Shown here one piece after another: positions 8,841 to 18,291 of a stretch of 64,000 nucleotides of DNA (position 1 is the first letter of the stretch; every line of letters starts with the position of its first letter). A program made the position numbers and the translations under genes. The notes under the pieces were generated by a model. That model searched no databases. It was not told where the DNA came from and was given only the letters and a program-made list of their open reading frames with translations. Location of the stretch: NCBI RefSeq assembly GCF_947503705.1, contig NZ_CANNES010000004.1:268326-332325 (forward strand), given 5' to 3'. The DNA is from an uncultured Tateyamaria sp. (GTDB lineage Bacteria; Pseudomonadota; Alphaproteobacteria; Rhodobacterales; Rhodobacteraceae).

Positions 8841-9961
8841 CAGCTTTCTCCTAGGATCGGGCGGGTGCCCACGATTTCGAGACCATAGGCGTCGATGCCC
8901 ATATAGGTGGTGCGCGGACTATCGGTCAGAAGGATCAGGCGGCCCAAGCCCATATTGGACAACATTTGCGCGCCAAGTCCGGTGTTTTTGACGATCCGCG
9001 GCCCATCTTCCTCATCCGTGAACAGCGATTTGCGGGGCTCGCGGAAAAGGCACACGACACCGCGGCCCTCTTCGGCGATGATCTCCATCGCGCGGGGCAA
9101 TTCGCCCACCGGCTTGTCGCTGAGGCCCAGAATGTCGGTCACTTCGGTCAAAGCATGGGTACGGACCAGGACCGGCTCATCCGTGCTCAGGTCACCTTTG
9201 GACAGCGTCACATGTTCGATCCCATAGGTCTGGTCGGTGAAGATGCGCATATGCCACGCCCCGCCATGCTGCGAATGCACCGTGCGCGCCGCAGTCTCAA
9301 CCACCAGATTGTCGTGCCTGCGGCGATACGAAATCAGATCGCTGATGGTCCCGATTTTGAGGCCATGGACCGATGCATAATCCACCAGATCCGGCAGGCG
9401 GGCCATTTCGCCATCTTCCTTCATGATCTCGCAAATGACGCTCGAAGGATAATGCCCGGCCAAACGCGCGACGTCACAACCCGCCTCAGTGTGACCCGCA
9501 CGAACAAGGACGCCGCCTTTGCGGGCCCGCAAGGGAAAGACATGACCCGGCGTCGCAATGTCGGCGCTGGTGGCCTGCGGGTTGATGGCTGTGGCAATGG
9601 TCAATGCGCGGTCAGCGGCGGAAATCCCTGTGCTGACGCCCTCACGCGCCTCAATCGACACGGTAAAGGCCGTCTCGTGCCGCGAAGAGTTGTGCATCGC
9701 CATCATCGGTAGCCCCAGCGCTTCGATCCGTTCGGCGGGCAAGGTTACACAGATCAGACCGCGGCCATGGGTGGCCATGAAGTTCACGGCCTCGGGCGTG
9801 GCGAAATTGGCCGGGATGACCAGATCGCCTTCATTCTCGCGATCCTCATGATCCACCAGAATGAACATGCGACCCGCGCGGGCCTCTTCGATAATCTCTT
9901 CAATGGGTGAAATGGCATTGGCCAAATCGGTTTCGACCGGACCGGGCGTTTCAAAGCTCAT
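8840..9961 (-). CDS. ribB: 3,4-dihydroxy-2-butanone 4-phosphate synthase with degenerate GTP cyclohydrolase II domain
   Basis: A 373-residue RibBA-architecture protein. The N-terminal RibB domain is intact (VDHEDRENEGDLV acidic loop, THGRGLICV, MHNSSRHETAFTVS, GHTEAGCDVARLAG). The C-terminal half aligns with GTP cyclohydrolase II in MRIFTD, IIAEEGRGVV and GLEIVGTRPI. However, the zinc-binding Cys triad region (usually VHSECLTG...CDCG) reads THALTEVTDILGL with no cysteine, and the REGRGIGL loop is lost. It therefore should make the C4 unit only. Start is the ATG of MSFETPG; the longer frame is non-conserved. Confidence 0.92.
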   Translation of the reverse strand: MSFETPGPVETDLANAISPIEEIIEEARAGRMFILVDHEDRENEGDLVIPANFATPEAVNFMATHGRGLICVTLPAERIEALGLPMMAMHNSSRHETAFTVSIEAREGVSTGISAADRALTIATAINPQATSADIATPGHVFPLRARKGGVLVRAGHTEAGCDVARLAGHYPSSVICEIMKEDGEMARLPDLVDYASVHGLKIGTISDLISYRRRHDNLVVETAARTVHSQHGGAWHMRIFTDQTYGIEHVTLSKGDLSTDEPVLVRTHALTEVTDILGLSDKPVGELPRAMEIIAEEGRGVVCLFREPRKSLFTDEEDGPRIVKNTGLGAQMLSNMGLGRLILLTDSPRTTYMGIDAYGLEIVGTRPILGES

Positions 9962-10169
9962 GGGGCACCTATTGCAGCATTTCTCGCCACATAAAGGATG
10001 CCTGCGCCCAATACCAGAGAGACACAGCGCACATCTGGCGTGCGCGACATTTCCTGTTCCCAAAATACTCCCCGAAGGATCGATCACCGTTATGCGCGGT
10101 AAATGCCTGATGCGAGAACGCTTGCCCATTTCCCCAAAGTGTCGTCAGGCCATGGGCCTGTCCGTTGGA
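9962..10169. other. Intergenic region between ribB and the GHNRGP protein; no riboswitch seen
   Basis: About 208 bases upstream of ribB. I looked for the conserved FMN riboswitch core on the minus strand and did not find it. No tRNA or convincing terminator is visible. It may hold the ribB promoter. Confidence 0.45.
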
Positions 10170-10733
10170 TCAGGTCGGGAAATACTGTTCCGACGGCAGG
10201 AAGTCAGCGGCGCGCAACGCGGGCGCCCATTCCGCTTCCAGTGCTGTGTCACCCACAACCACCACCTGACCGCCTACCAAACCACGCGCGGTTACGAAGC
10301 CACGCACGCGGGCCTGCATATCGGACCAGCTTGTCGTGATGTCAGGGGCCAGTTCGGTCGCATCGAGGCATGGATTGGCAGCTGAAACGATATCGGCATC
10401 CAACGGTCGTTGCACCAGCGCCAGACGTTCCGCGTTGCGCATCGCCTCCAAAAGTTTCGCCCGGTCCCGAGGCATGGCTGCATCCCCGCCCATGATCCGA
10501 AGCGCGTTGGACGAAAACAAAAGCCCCATCACATCCCGGCCCGACGCCTGTCGGATTGTGGCATAGGTCTTGTAACTCATGCCCAGCTCGGCGGCCCGCT
10601 TGACCCGCATGCGTACGATCATCATCGGAATGGTGTTGGGCATCAGCGCCTTTTGCGCGCGCCGCCACTGGTAAGTGCGCCAACGGTGTCCAGCCTCCAT
10701 CGAGGGGCCGCGATTGTGGCCGATCCCTGGCAT
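10170..10733 (-). CDS. Conserved hypothetical protein with N-terminal GIGHNRGP motif
   Basis: A 187-residue protein beginning MPGIGHNRGPSMEAG, followed by a basic helix-rich N-terminal half (WRTYQWRRAQKALMP, MSYKTYATIRQASGRD) and an acidic C-terminal half. The GHNRGP motif occurs at the N-terminus of many unrelated-looking alphaproteobacterial proteins. The ATG shares one base with the ribE stop (TGATG), so translation is coupled to riboflavin synthase. Position inside the riboflavin operon suggests a link to flavin metabolism, but no catalytic motif is visible and the function is unknown. MSYKTYATIRQASGRD may form an HTH-like element. Confidence 0.8.
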   Translation of the reverse strand: MPGIGHNRGPSMEAGHRWRTYQWRRAQKALMPNTIPMMIVRMRVKRAAELGMSYKTYATIRQASGRDVMGLLFSSNALRIMGGDAAMPRDRAKLLEAMRNAERLALVQRPLDADIVSAANPCLDATELAPDITTSWSDMQARVRGFVTARGLVGGQVVVVGDTALEAEWAPALRAADFLPSEQYFPT

Positions 10734-11320
10734 CACGCGGTCTCGGCCAGACGCGCCACATAGCGGGCCAGCGTGTCAATCTCGAGGTTGACGGCGTCTC
10801 CCACTGCCACATCACGCCAGGTCGTGACCTCTTTGGTGTGGGGAATGAAGTTGATCCCGAACACCGCACCTTGTACCTCGTTCACAGTCAACGACGTGCC
10901 ATTCAAGGCAACGGACCCTTTGGGCGCGATGAACCTTGCCAGATCATCAGGTGCACGCAATTGCACCCGCGTGCTGTCGCCTTCGTCCACGACCGACACG
11001 ACCTCGGCAACCCCGTCCACATGGCCCGATACGATATGCCCACCCAATTCGTCGCCCACACGCAAGGCACGCTCCAGGTTCACCCGTTTGCCTACAACCC
11101 AGGCCGACACATTGGTCTTGGATACGGTTTCCGCGCTGATCTGCACGTCGTACCAATCGGGCCCCAGATCAACGACCGTCAGACATACCCCGTCGGACGC
11201 AATGGAGGCACCCATATCAATGCCGTTTGTGTCATAGCTGGTGGCAATGCGCGCGCGCAGATCGCCCTCTTGGGTCAGGTCTGTGATGGTGCCGATATCG
11301 GTGACGATGCCTGTAAACAT
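10733..11320 (-). CDS. ribE: Riboflavin synthase alpha chain
   Basis: A 195-residue protein with the two tandem lumazine-binding repeats typical of riboflavin synthase: MFTGIV...SDGVCLTV in repeat one and GHIVSGHVDGVAEV...NGTSLTVNEV in repeat two. It dismutates two 6,7-dimethyl-8-ribityllumazine molecules. Its stop overlaps the start of the GHNRGP protein. In this genome it is separated from ribD by three capsule genes on the opposite strand. Confidence 0.96.
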   Translation of the reverse strand: MFTGIVTDIGTITDLTQEGDLRARIATSYDTNGIDMGASIASDGVCLTVVDLGPDWYDVQISAETVSKTNVSAWVVGKRVNLERALRVGDELGGHIVSGHVDGVAEVVSVVDEGDSTRVQLRAPDDLARFIAPKGSVALNGTSLTVNEVQGAVFGINFIPHTKEVTTWRDVAVGDAVNLEIDTLARYVARLAETA

Positions 11321-11473
11321 GGGGCAAGATCCTTTGCTGTGCTCATCACGACGTAGCGAGCGGACCCCCTAAGGGCAAGGCCCGCCTCTTGCGCGCATGT
11401 CACCGCTCCGTCATAAATTCGCCCCAGTCACGTGTTCATCTTGGATAAAGCAATGCCACCTATCAGGGACAAG

Positions 11474-12766
11474 ATGACACTGAACCCTCCAAACTCTCGC
11501 GTTTTCCTGTTCCTGCAGGGGCCGCACGGGCCATTTTTCCACCGTCTGGGAAAAATGCTGCGCCGTGCGGGGGCAACAGTCTGGCGGGTGGGGTTCAATG
11601 CGGGCGACCGGGCTTTCTGGTTCCATCCAAGCAGTTACATCCCGTTTCGAGGCGCCAGCGCAGACTGGCCCGAAACCTTTGCCGGGTTGCTGGACAACAA
11701 GGGTGTGACCGACATCGTCCTTTACGGCGATGTGCGCCCCATTCATGCCGAAGCAGTGGCCGAAGCCAAGCGGCGCGGCATCACCGTCCATGTCTTTGAA
11801 GAAGGTTATATGCGCCCCTATTGGGTTACATACGAACGAGGCGGAACTAACGGAAATTCAAGGCTCATGGACATGTCCGTGACTGAAATGCAGACTGCAC
11901 TGGCGCAATCAGATATGGAGGCACCGCTGCCCCCCGGACATTGGGGCGACATGCGCCAACACGTGTTCTACGGCGCCCTGTATCACTGGTTCGTCATGTT
12001 TCGAAACGGTGATTACCGGAACTTCAAACCGCACCGATCCGTGACGGTCACCCGCGAATTTCAGCTTTATCTGCAACGGCTTCTGCTGATGCCGGTGCAC
12101 ACGCTTGACCGGATTCAGGCGACCATGCGCATCCGCTATGGCGGTTTCCCCTATCATCTGGTGCTCTTGCAGCTGGAACATGATTCCAGCTTTCAACAGC
12201 ACTCGCCCTTCACATCAATGACCGAATTCCTTGAACTGGTGATCGAAGGTTTCGCCAAAGGCGCGCCGGGCCACCACCATCTGGTGATCAAGGCGCATCC
12301 GCTCGAAGACGGGCGCGCACCTATTCGGCGCACGATCCGCAAACTGATGCAGAACCACGGGTTGCAGGGGCGCGTGCATTATGTGCGGGGCGGCAAGCTG
12401 GCCCAATTGCTGAACGATGCGCGCAGCGCGGTGACCGTGAATTCCACCGCCGCCCAACAGGTGCTGTGGCGGGGCATCCCGCTCAAGGTTTTTGGGCGGG
12501 CCGTTTTTGCCAAACCGGAATTTGTCAGCGATCAGCCTTTGCCCACATTTTTCAGCGGCGCCAGCCGCCCCGACAATCGGGCTTACAAGGACTACCGCCG
12601 CTATCTGTTGGAAACCAGCCAGTTGCCCGGCGGATTTTACTCGGCCCGAGGCCGCAGACAGCTTTTGCGCCAGGTGGTCGACATGATGCTGTCGCCCGAA
12701 GATCCTTATGATGCACTGGCCTCCGGCACCGCGGCTCCGAGGCAACAGTTGCGGTTGGTCACCTGA
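11474..12766 (+). CDS. kpsS: KpsS-like capsule polysaccharide biosynthesis protein (beta-Kdo transferase family)
   Basis: A 430-residue homologue of KpsS, one of two enzymes that build the poly-Kdo linker on lyso-phosphatidylglycerol before ABC-dependent capsule export. Recognisable segments are FLFLQGPHGPFF near the start, VFEEGYMRPYWVTYE, VIKAHPLEDGR and VNSTAAQQVLWRGIPL. I choose ATG 11474 (MTLNPPNSRV) with AGGG 5 bases upstream; ATG 11453 and GTG 11432 are also in frame. First gene of the plus-strand capsule set. Confidence 0.87.
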   Translation: MTLNPPNSRVFLFLQGPHGPFFHRLGKMLRRAGATVWRVGFNAGDRAFWFHPSSYIPFRGASADWPETFAGLLDNKGVTDIVLYGDVRPIHAEAVAEAKRRGITVHVFEEGYMRPYWVTYERGGTNGNSRLMDMSVTEMQTALAQSDMEAPLPPGHWGDMRQHVFYGALYHWFVMFRNGDYRNFKPHRSVTVTREFQLYLQRLLLMPVHTLDRIQATMRIRYGGFPYHLVLLQLEHDSSFQQHSPFTSMTEFLELVIEGFAKGAPGHHHLVIKAHPLEDGRAPIRRTIRKLMQNHGLQGRVHYVRGGKLAQLLNDARSAVTVNSTAAQQVLWRGIPLKVFGRAVFAKPEFVSDQPLPTFFSGASRPDNRAYKDYRRYLLETSQLPGGFYSARGRRQLLRQVVDMMLSPEDPYDALASGTAAPRQQLRLVT

Positions 12767-12915
12767 CAACCACAACCCCTATGGCTAGATTTTCTCAATG
12801 AACTGAGGTAGTTTGGCACCAAATAAGCATCAAAAAATCGGTGCGGCAGACAAGAATACAGCGCGGATCAATCCACGCTTGAGGCAGAACAAGAACAGGT
12901 CGAGGAGACCGAGCA

Positions 12916-14049
12916 GTGATTTTCCCGTCATTCCGCTGGGCGCGCGTGGGCGCAGCTTTGGCCGTTATTGGTGTCGTGTCCTCTTGTGGCCTGCCTCAGG
13001 TGGGTCCGAACAAACGTGAAATTTTTGCAGGATCGGTGCAGCAACAAGGCGACGCTTTTGTCGTGGCGGTCAATGACCGCGTGACCCGCGCGACTGCCGT
13101 CACCCCCGCCCTGGGCTTTTCCGAGGCATTCAAGAATGCAGGCGTCATTGGATCAGACACCATCCGGCCCGGCGATATCTTGGGTCTGACGATCTGGGAA
13201 AACGTTGACGATGGCCTTTTGGCCGGCGAATCCCAAAGCTCCACAGCCCTCGAAGAGGTACAGGTCGATGGCGCGGGCTTTATCTTTGTCCCATATGCCG
13301 GCCGCATCCGTGCCGCGGGCAATTCGCCGGACGCCATTCGCCGCATCATCACCGCCAAGCTCGAAGAGCAAACACCCGACCCCCAAGTGCAGGTGCGCCG
13401 CGTGGCGGGTGATGGATCGACCGTATCGCTGATCGGCTCGGTCGGCGGCCAAGGCGTCTATCCGATTGAGCGGCCCACCCGGACCCTGTCGACCATGCTC
13501 GCCCGTGCGGGCGGCGTCACCATCCAACCAGAAATTGCCCAGATTACCGTCATTCGGGGCGACATGCGGAGCCAAGTCTGGTTCCAGGACATATATGACC
13601 ACCCGGAGCTGGACATCGCCTTGCGCGGTGGCGACCGCATTCTGGTCGAGGAGGACACCCGCGCCTTTACCGCGCTTGGGGCCACTGGCGGCCAAGCCCG
13701 TGTGCCGTTCGAATCGCAGAACCTGAGTGCGCTTGAAGCCATTGCCCAAGTGGGCGGCCTGCAATCGGCCACGGCCGATCCCACAGGCATCTTTGTCTTT
13801 AGAAACGAGCCTGCCGAGGTCGCAAATGCGGTCCTGGGGCGCGACGATCTGGTGGGTGCACAACGCTTGATCTACGTTCTGGACCTGACGCAGCCCAATG
13901 GCATGTTCATGGCCCGTGACTTCGTGATCCGCAACGCCGACACGCTCTATGTAACCGAAGCGCCCTACACCCAATTCACCAAGATTATCTCGGCCCTCAC
14001 AGGCCCGCTTGGTGCGGTTGACAGCGTCACCAGCCTCGCGGGCAACTGA
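12916..14049 (+). CDS. Polysaccharide export outer-membrane lipoprotein (Wza/KpsD family)
   Basis: A 377-residue lipoprotein: GTG start, basic N-terminus, hydrophobic helix and lipobox VVSSCG with Cys near residue 24. It contains the Poly_export (PES) motif IRPGDILGLTIWE...VDGAGFIFVPYAGRI and two SLBB-type repeats (VSLIGSVGGQGVYPI, and the segment beginning ALGATGGQARVPF). It should form the outer-membrane exit channel for capsule. AGGAGA lies 8 bases before the GTG. It is the second of three same-strand capsule genes, 149 bases after kpsS. Confidence 0.9.
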   Translation: MIFPSFRWARVGAALAVIGVVSSCGLPQVGPNKREIFAGSVQQQGDAFVVAVNDRVTRATAVTPALGFSEAFKNAGVIGSDTIRPGDILGLTIWENVDDGLLAGESQSSTALEEVQVDGAGFIFVPYAGRIRAAGNSPDAIRRIITAKLEEQTPDPQVQVRRVAGDGSTVSLIGSVGGQGVYPIERPTRTLSTMLARAGGVTIQPEIAQITVIRGDMRSQVWFQDIYDHPELDIALRGGDRILVEEDTRAFTALGATGGQARVPFESQNLSALEAIAQVGGLQSATADPTGIFVFRNEPAEVANAVLGRDDLVGAQRLIYVLDLTQPNGMFMARDFVIRNADTLYVTEAPYTQFTKIISALTGPLGAVDSVTSLAGN

Positions 14050-14063
14050 CCCGGACGGGCCAC

Positions 14064-16076
14064 GTGACGAATTTCCAAACCCCAGCCGCCGGACCTGATC
14101 AGGCCCGGCGGCTGTACGTTTTCAATGGCGGTTTTCTGACCCAGCACAGACTGCGCCGTATCCTCCATCTGTCAGGCTACAGGGTCAGTCTGGGCAGGCC
14201 CGGTGCTGGCGACCTGATTGGCATCTGGGGCAACTCCCCGACTGCCCATCGAGGGATCGGCATTGCCGCGCGCACCGGTGCCAAATTGGTACGGGTCGAG
14301 GATGCATTTCTGCGCTCGGTCCTGCCCGGCCGTTCCGGCAGCGCTCCCTTAGGCCTTTTGATCGACCACAAGGGCGCGCATTTCGACCCTGCGCAACCCT
14401 CTGACCTCGAAGAGATTTTGGCCACTCATCCACTGGACGACACCGCCCTTCTGAACAGAGCACGCGGTGCCATAGCCGAAATCCAAGAGGCGCATCTTAG
14501 CAAATATACCGGGTTTGATCCTCAAGCCGCAGTCCCAGCGCCGGGCTATGTTCTGGTCATAGACCAGACGCGCGGCGATGCATCGGTCACCGCCTCAGGC
14601 GCAGATCGGAACCGGTTTCTGGAGATGCTGTTTGTCGCGCAGGAAGAGCATCCCGGCGCTCAAATCATCATCAAGGCACATCCCGAAACGACCCAAGGCC
14701 ACCGCCCCGGCTATTTCACCGACGCCGACACCAACGATCGGGTGCTATTGTCGAGCGATGCGGTCAGCCCCTGGACCCTGATGGAGGGGGCGATTGCCGT
14801 CTACACCGTGTCATCTGGCCTGGGGTTCGAGGCGATCCTGGCCGGTCACAAGCCCCGCGTCTTTGGCCAGCCCTTTTATGCCGGATGGGGCCTGACCCAA
14901 GACGAATTTCCGGTTCAGCGCCGCCAACGGCAATTAACTCGGGCGCAGCTCTTTGCCGCAGCGATGATCCTTTATCCAACTTGGTATGACCCGCACCGCG
15001 ATCGTCTGTGTTCCCTTGAGACCGCAATTCACGCACTGAGCGCCGAAACTCGTGCCTGGCGAGCGGATCACCGAGGCTGGGTCGCCAGCGGTATGCGGCT
15101 GTGGAAACGACGTCCATTGCAACAGGTCTTTGGCCGCTACAAGCCGATTTCTTTTCAGGACGATCCCGCGCGCGCCCGTGCCAGTGGCAAGCTCTGGATG
15201 GTCTGGGCCGGCAAGGCACAGGTGGGCCACGAATCCGCTGTGCGCGTAGAAGACGGCTTTTTGAGGTCGCGCGGCCTTGGAGCCGAATTGATCCCGCCCT
15301 TGTCACTGGTGACCGATGATCTGGGCATTTACTACGACCCGACCCGGCCAAGCCGTCTGGAAAAACTGATCCAGGCCCGCCGTGTCTTGCGCCCCGATCA
15401 GGCGTTGCGGGCGGAGCGTTTGATCACCGCGATGACCCGCGATGCACTCAGCAAATACAATCTGGGCGGCGCCACACCTGATCTGCCCGCGGGCGAAAAG
15501 GTTCTGGTTGTCGGCCAGGTCGAGGACGACGCCTCGATCCGCCTCGGCGCCGGTGCCATCAACACCAATCGCGGCTTGCTGGAGGCGGCGCGCGCGGCCC
15601 ATCCCAACGCCACGCTGGTTTACAAACCGCACCCCGATGTTGAGGCGGGCCTGCGCAGCGGTGCCTTAGACGCAGACGGTCTGGCCGATGTGGTGGCGGA
15701 CAACGCAGACATCACCCAACTGCTTGGCGCGGTGCAGGTGCTGTGGACGATGACGTCACTGGCCGGGTTCGAAGCGCTCTTGCGCGGCGTTCACGTGGTG
15801 ACAACGGGCGCGCCGTTTTACGCAGGTTGGGGCCTGACCGAAGACAAAGGCGACGTGCCACCACGACGACGTGAAGATGTGACGCTGCTGGGCCTGGTGC
15901 ACGCGACATTGATTGACTACCCGCGCTATTTCGATCCGGTCAGCGGAATGCCCTGCCCTGTCGAGGTCGTCGTCGAGCGGCTGGCGAGCGGCCCCCTACC
16001 CCATCCCGGTCTCGCCAATCGATTGCTGTCAAAGGCCCAAGGTCTGCTGGCCAGCAAGACCCACCTCTGGCGTTAG
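14064..16076 (+). CDS. kpsC: KpsC-like capsule polysaccharide biosynthesis protein, duplicated domains
   Basis: A 670-residue protein with two homologous halves, as in KpsC, which contains two Kdo-transferase modules. VRVEDAFLRS / VRVEDGFLRS, IIKAHPE / VYKPHPD, and QPFYAGWGLTQDE / APFYAGWGLTEDK recur about 340 residues apart. Start is GTG 14064, 14 bases after the exporter stop. Its TAG overlaps the TAA of the convergent ribD gene by two bases (opposite strands). Together with KpsS it should make the Kdo linker of an ABC-dependent capsule; the transporter genes kpsMTE are not in this window. Confidence 0.92.
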   Translation: MTNFQTPAAGPDQARRLYVFNGGFLTQHRLRRILHLSGYRVSLGRPGAGDLIGIWGNSPTAHRGIGIAARTGAKLVRVEDAFLRSVLPGRSGSAPLGLLIDHKGAHFDPAQPSDLEEILATHPLDDTALLNRARGAIAEIQEAHLSKYTGFDPQAAVPAPGYVLVIDQTRGDASVTASGADRNRFLEMLFVAQEEHPGAQIIIKAHPETTQGHRPGYFTDADTNDRVLLSSDAVSPWTLMEGAIAVYTVSSGLGFEAILAGHKPRVFGQPFYAGWGLTQDEFPVQRRQRQLTRAQLFAAAMILYPTWYDPHRDRLCSLETAIHALSAETRAWRADHRGWVASGMRLWKRRPLQQVFGRYKPISFQDDPARARASGKLWMVWAGKAQVGHESAVRVEDGFLRSRGLGAELIPPLSLVTDDLGIYYDPTRPSRLEKLIQARRVLRPDQALRAERLITAMTRDALSKYNLGGATPDLPAGEKVLVVGQVEDDASIRLGAGAINTNRGLLEAARAAHPNATLVYKPHPDVEAGLRSGALDADGLADVVADNADITQLLGAVQVLWTMTSLAGFEALLRGVHVVTTGAPFYAGWGLTEDKGDVPPRRREDVTLLGLVHATLIDYPRYFDPVSGMPCPVEVVVERLASGPLPHPGLANRLLSKAQGLLASKTHLWR

Positions 16077-17173
16077 GCGCGCCGTGCCCATTCGTGGCAA
16101 ATGTCACTGCCGACCCTTCGGACAGCGACCAGATCAAAGCGCGCCGCTTCTGCAAGCTTTCCCAACCCCAACGCGCCGATATTGGGCAGGCCTTCGGCCC
16201 CGATGGTCAGCCCAGCGGTAAAGCCCACCAACCGGTCCACCACGCCCGCCTCGATCATCGAGGCCGCAAGCGCGCTGCCGCCCTCGCAAAAGACGCGGGT
16301 CATGCCTTGGGCAGCGAGCTGTTTCAGGATGTCGCGGGGGTCCAGTTGGCTGCCGATGGTGGCACATGGCAAAAGGGTCGCGCCGAGGCCCCGCCACGTG
16401 TCCTGCAAAGCAGGATCCGCGTCGCGGCCATGGCACATCAGCACCGGCACTTCCCCCGCCGTGCGGGCCAGCGCACCCATTAAGGGCACGTCCAGACGGC
16501 GCGAAATCACGACGCGGGTCGGCTGTTTTTCGATCCCCAAGCCGCGCACCGTCAACGACGGATCGTCCTGCCGGGCCGTGCCACCGCCGACCATCACAGC
16601 ATCGTGGCGCGCGCGCATTGCATGGACCGCACGCCGCGCCTCGGCCCCGGTGATCCATTGGCTTTCGCCGGTGCCGGTAGCGATGCGCCCATCAAAACTG
16701 TTGGCCAGTTTCAGGGTCACAAAAGGGCGTTGCGCGGTGGTCTTGAGGAAAAAACCGGCATTGTCACGCGCGGCCTGATCCGCGCAAAGACCTGTCTCAA
16801 CCTCAATACCCGCCGCACGCAGCATTGCGATGCCCGCACCGTTCACACGCGGGTCGGTGTCCTCGACCGCCACAACGACACGCACCACGCCAGCCGCGAT
16901 TAAAGCCTCGGCACAGGGCGGTGTCTGTCCGTGATGCGCGCAGGGTTCAAGGGTGACATAGGCGTCAGCGCCCTTCGCCGCATCACCTGCCTGGGCCAAG
17001 GCCACAACCTCGGCATGAGGGCGACCGCCCGCTTGTGTCCAGCCCCGCCCGACAATGCGCCCCGCCTTTACAATAACGCAGCCCACCGCCGGATTGGGGG
17101 CAGTGGACCCAAGCCCGCGCCGCCCAAGGGACAGCGCAAGCGTCATGAACCGGGTGTCTGTGGCTGTGCTCAC
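16073..17173 (-). CDS. ribD: Bifunctional riboflavin deaminase/reductase RibD
   Basis: A 366-residue protein. The N-terminal deaminase domain has the zinc site His53-Ala-Glu and Cys78/Cys87 ([11 protein letters not shown]). The C-terminal reductase domain starts near residue 148 with [13 protein letters not shown], followed by [12 protein letters not shown] and [12 protein letters not shown]. It performs steps two and three of riboflavin synthesis. The start is a GTG overlapping the nrdR stop by 4 bases (GTGA). It is convergent with kpsC, the stops sharing bases. Confidence 0.95.
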   Translation of the reverse strand: MSTATDTRFMTLALSLGRRGLGSTAPNPAVGCVIVKAGRIVGRGWTQAGGRPHAEVVALAQAGDAAKGADAYVTLEPCAHHGQTPPCAEALIAAGVVRVVVAVEDTDPRVNGAGIAMLRAAGIEVETGLCADQAARDNAGFFLKTTAQRPFVTLKLANSFDGRIATGTGESQWITGAEARRAVHAMRARHDAVMVGGGTARQDDPSLTVRGLGIEKQPTRVVISRRLDVPLMGALARTAGEVPVLMCHGRDADPALQDTWRGLGATLLPCATIGSQLDPRDILKQLAAQGMTRVFCEGGSALAASMIEAGVVDRLVGFTAGLTIGAEGLPNIGALGLGKLAEAARFDLVAVRRVGSDICHEWARRA

Positions 17174-17637
17174 TCTTCAGACGGGTTGTCGGGCCGCAAT
17201 TCAGCAACGAACTTGTCAAAATCGTCAGCCGCTTGGAAGTTCTTGTAAACACTTGCAAAACGCACGTAGGCCACGGTGTCGATCCGTTGCAGCGCCTCCA
17301 TCACGATCTCGCCGATCTGCTTGGAGCCGATGTCGGTCTCGCCCATGGATTCCAACCTGCGCACGATGCCCGAGATCATCTGGTCAATCCGCTCAGGATC
17401 AATCGGACGTTTCTGCATCGAAATCCGGATCGAGCGTTCCAGCTTGTCCCGATCGAAATCTTCGCGTTTTCCGTTGGATTTGATCACCACCAGATCGCGC
17501 AATTGCACGCGTTCATATGTGGTAAAGCGGCCTCCACAGGCCGGGCAAAAGCGCCTGCGCCGGATCGAAACATGATCCTCCGCCGGTCGGCTGTCTTTTA
17601 CCTGAGTATCAATATTTCCGCAAAACGGACAGCGCAT
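17170..17637 (-). CDS. nrdR: Transcriptional repressor NrdR
   Basis: A 155-residue NrdR with the N-terminal zinc ribbon (Cys3, Cys6, Cys31, Cys34) followed by an ATP-cone domain ([20 protein letters not shown]). NrdR senses ATP/dATP and represses ribonucleotide reductase genes by binding NrdR boxes. It lies directly upstream of ribD with a 4-base overlap, a common arrangement in proteobacteria. I did not see an NrdR box pair in the 128 bases upstream. Confidence 0.96.
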   Translation of the reverse strand: MRCPFCGNIDTQVKDSRPAEDHVSIRRRRFCPACGGRFTTYERVQLRDLVVIKSNGKREDFDRDKLERSIRISMQKRPIDPERIDQMISGIVRRLESMGETDIGSKQIGEIVMEALQRIDTVAYVRFASVYKNFQAADDFDKFVAELRPDNPSEE

Positions 17638-17736
17638 CGCCCATCCCCTTCTCGTTCATCCCGCCTGTAGTAGAGGTTTGCCCCTATTGCACGAAACTAT
17701 ACGAGGTTGACTAGGTTTTGGGTAGAGTAGAAATGA

Positions 17737-17755
17737 CACCGCTAGATAAGCGGTG
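17737..17755 (-). terminator. Hairpin terminator after the secreted protein gene
   Basis: A perfect 7-bp stem (CACCGCT / AGCGGTG) with a 5-base loop sits 11 bases beyond the stop of the minus-strand gene at 17766. On the minus strand it is followed by a T-rich tract (TCATTTCTACTC). This fits an intrinsic terminator of modest strength. Confidence 0.5.
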
Positions 17756-17765
17756 CCATGGAGAC

Positions 17766-18203
17766 TCAGCGACGTAGCAAGCGACCGTCTTCGGTGCGTA
17801 CGCGTACACTCTGCGCGCGATTGCTGCGGCACAATGCATAGGCATGTGACATGCTAAACGTCTGACCCGCCCGCTTGACACCTTGGGACACAGAATTGAA
17901 GGCACCGGCGACAGGTTCTGTCGTAAAAACAACGCCCTTTCGGCCTGGCGCTGTTTGCGCAGGCCCGCGTGCAACTTCGATATAGAGGTCACCGCCGCGC
18001 TGTCCCAACGCTTTGCGCGTATACAATCCTGCCGCACACCAAATCTGCGTACCAGCAGCGCCGTCATCTTCGATGACTTCAAAGCTGTTGGCGTCAATGG
18101 TGTTGACCGGAAGGGTAACGCGCTCGCGCACAAAATTTCTGTCCTGGGCGTGGCCCATGGTTGGCACTGTGACGAGGGCGGCAAGGGCGAGGTGTTTCAA
18201 CAT
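17766..18203 (-). CDS. Secreted hypothetical protein
   Basis: A 145-residue frame starting MLKHLALAALVTVPTMGHAQD, with a typical Sec signal peptide cleaved after GHA. The mature part contains two Cys (IWCAAG, ALCRSN), which could form one disulphide, and a basic C-terminal tail. It lies between a YjbQ-like gene and a terminator-like hairpin, on the same strand as its upstream neighbour. I recognise no domain. Confidence 0.7.
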   Translation of the reverse strand: MLKHLALAALVTVPTMGHAQDRNFVRERVTLPVNTIDANSFEVIEDDGAAGTQIWCAAGLYTRKALGQRGGDLYIEVARGPAQTAPGRKGVVFTTEPVAGAFNSVSQGVKRAGQTFSMSHAYALCRSNRAQSVRVRTEDGRLLRR

Positions 18204-18291
18204 GACAAGGCTCCTGTTTCGCTTCTCAAGATAGGGGCGCGCGCCCGTATTCAAAGTCACAGTGCCGTCAAAACCATTGCAGCCTGCCACT

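Noticed and set aside
9962..10169. FMN riboswitch before ribB
   Set aside because: The conserved core sequence was not seen on the minus strand here or in the ribE upstream region.
12767..12915. Possible extra gene between kpsS and the export lipoprotein
   Set aside because: The plus-strand frame beginning at 12813 overlaps the lipoprotein start, has no family features, and the GTG 12916 with AGGAGA explains the coding start.
18235..18246. GGGCGCGCGCCC palindrome between the YjbQ-like and secreted protein genes
   Set aside because: Alternating GC palindromes are frequent in this composition; no T-run and no position argument for a specific role.
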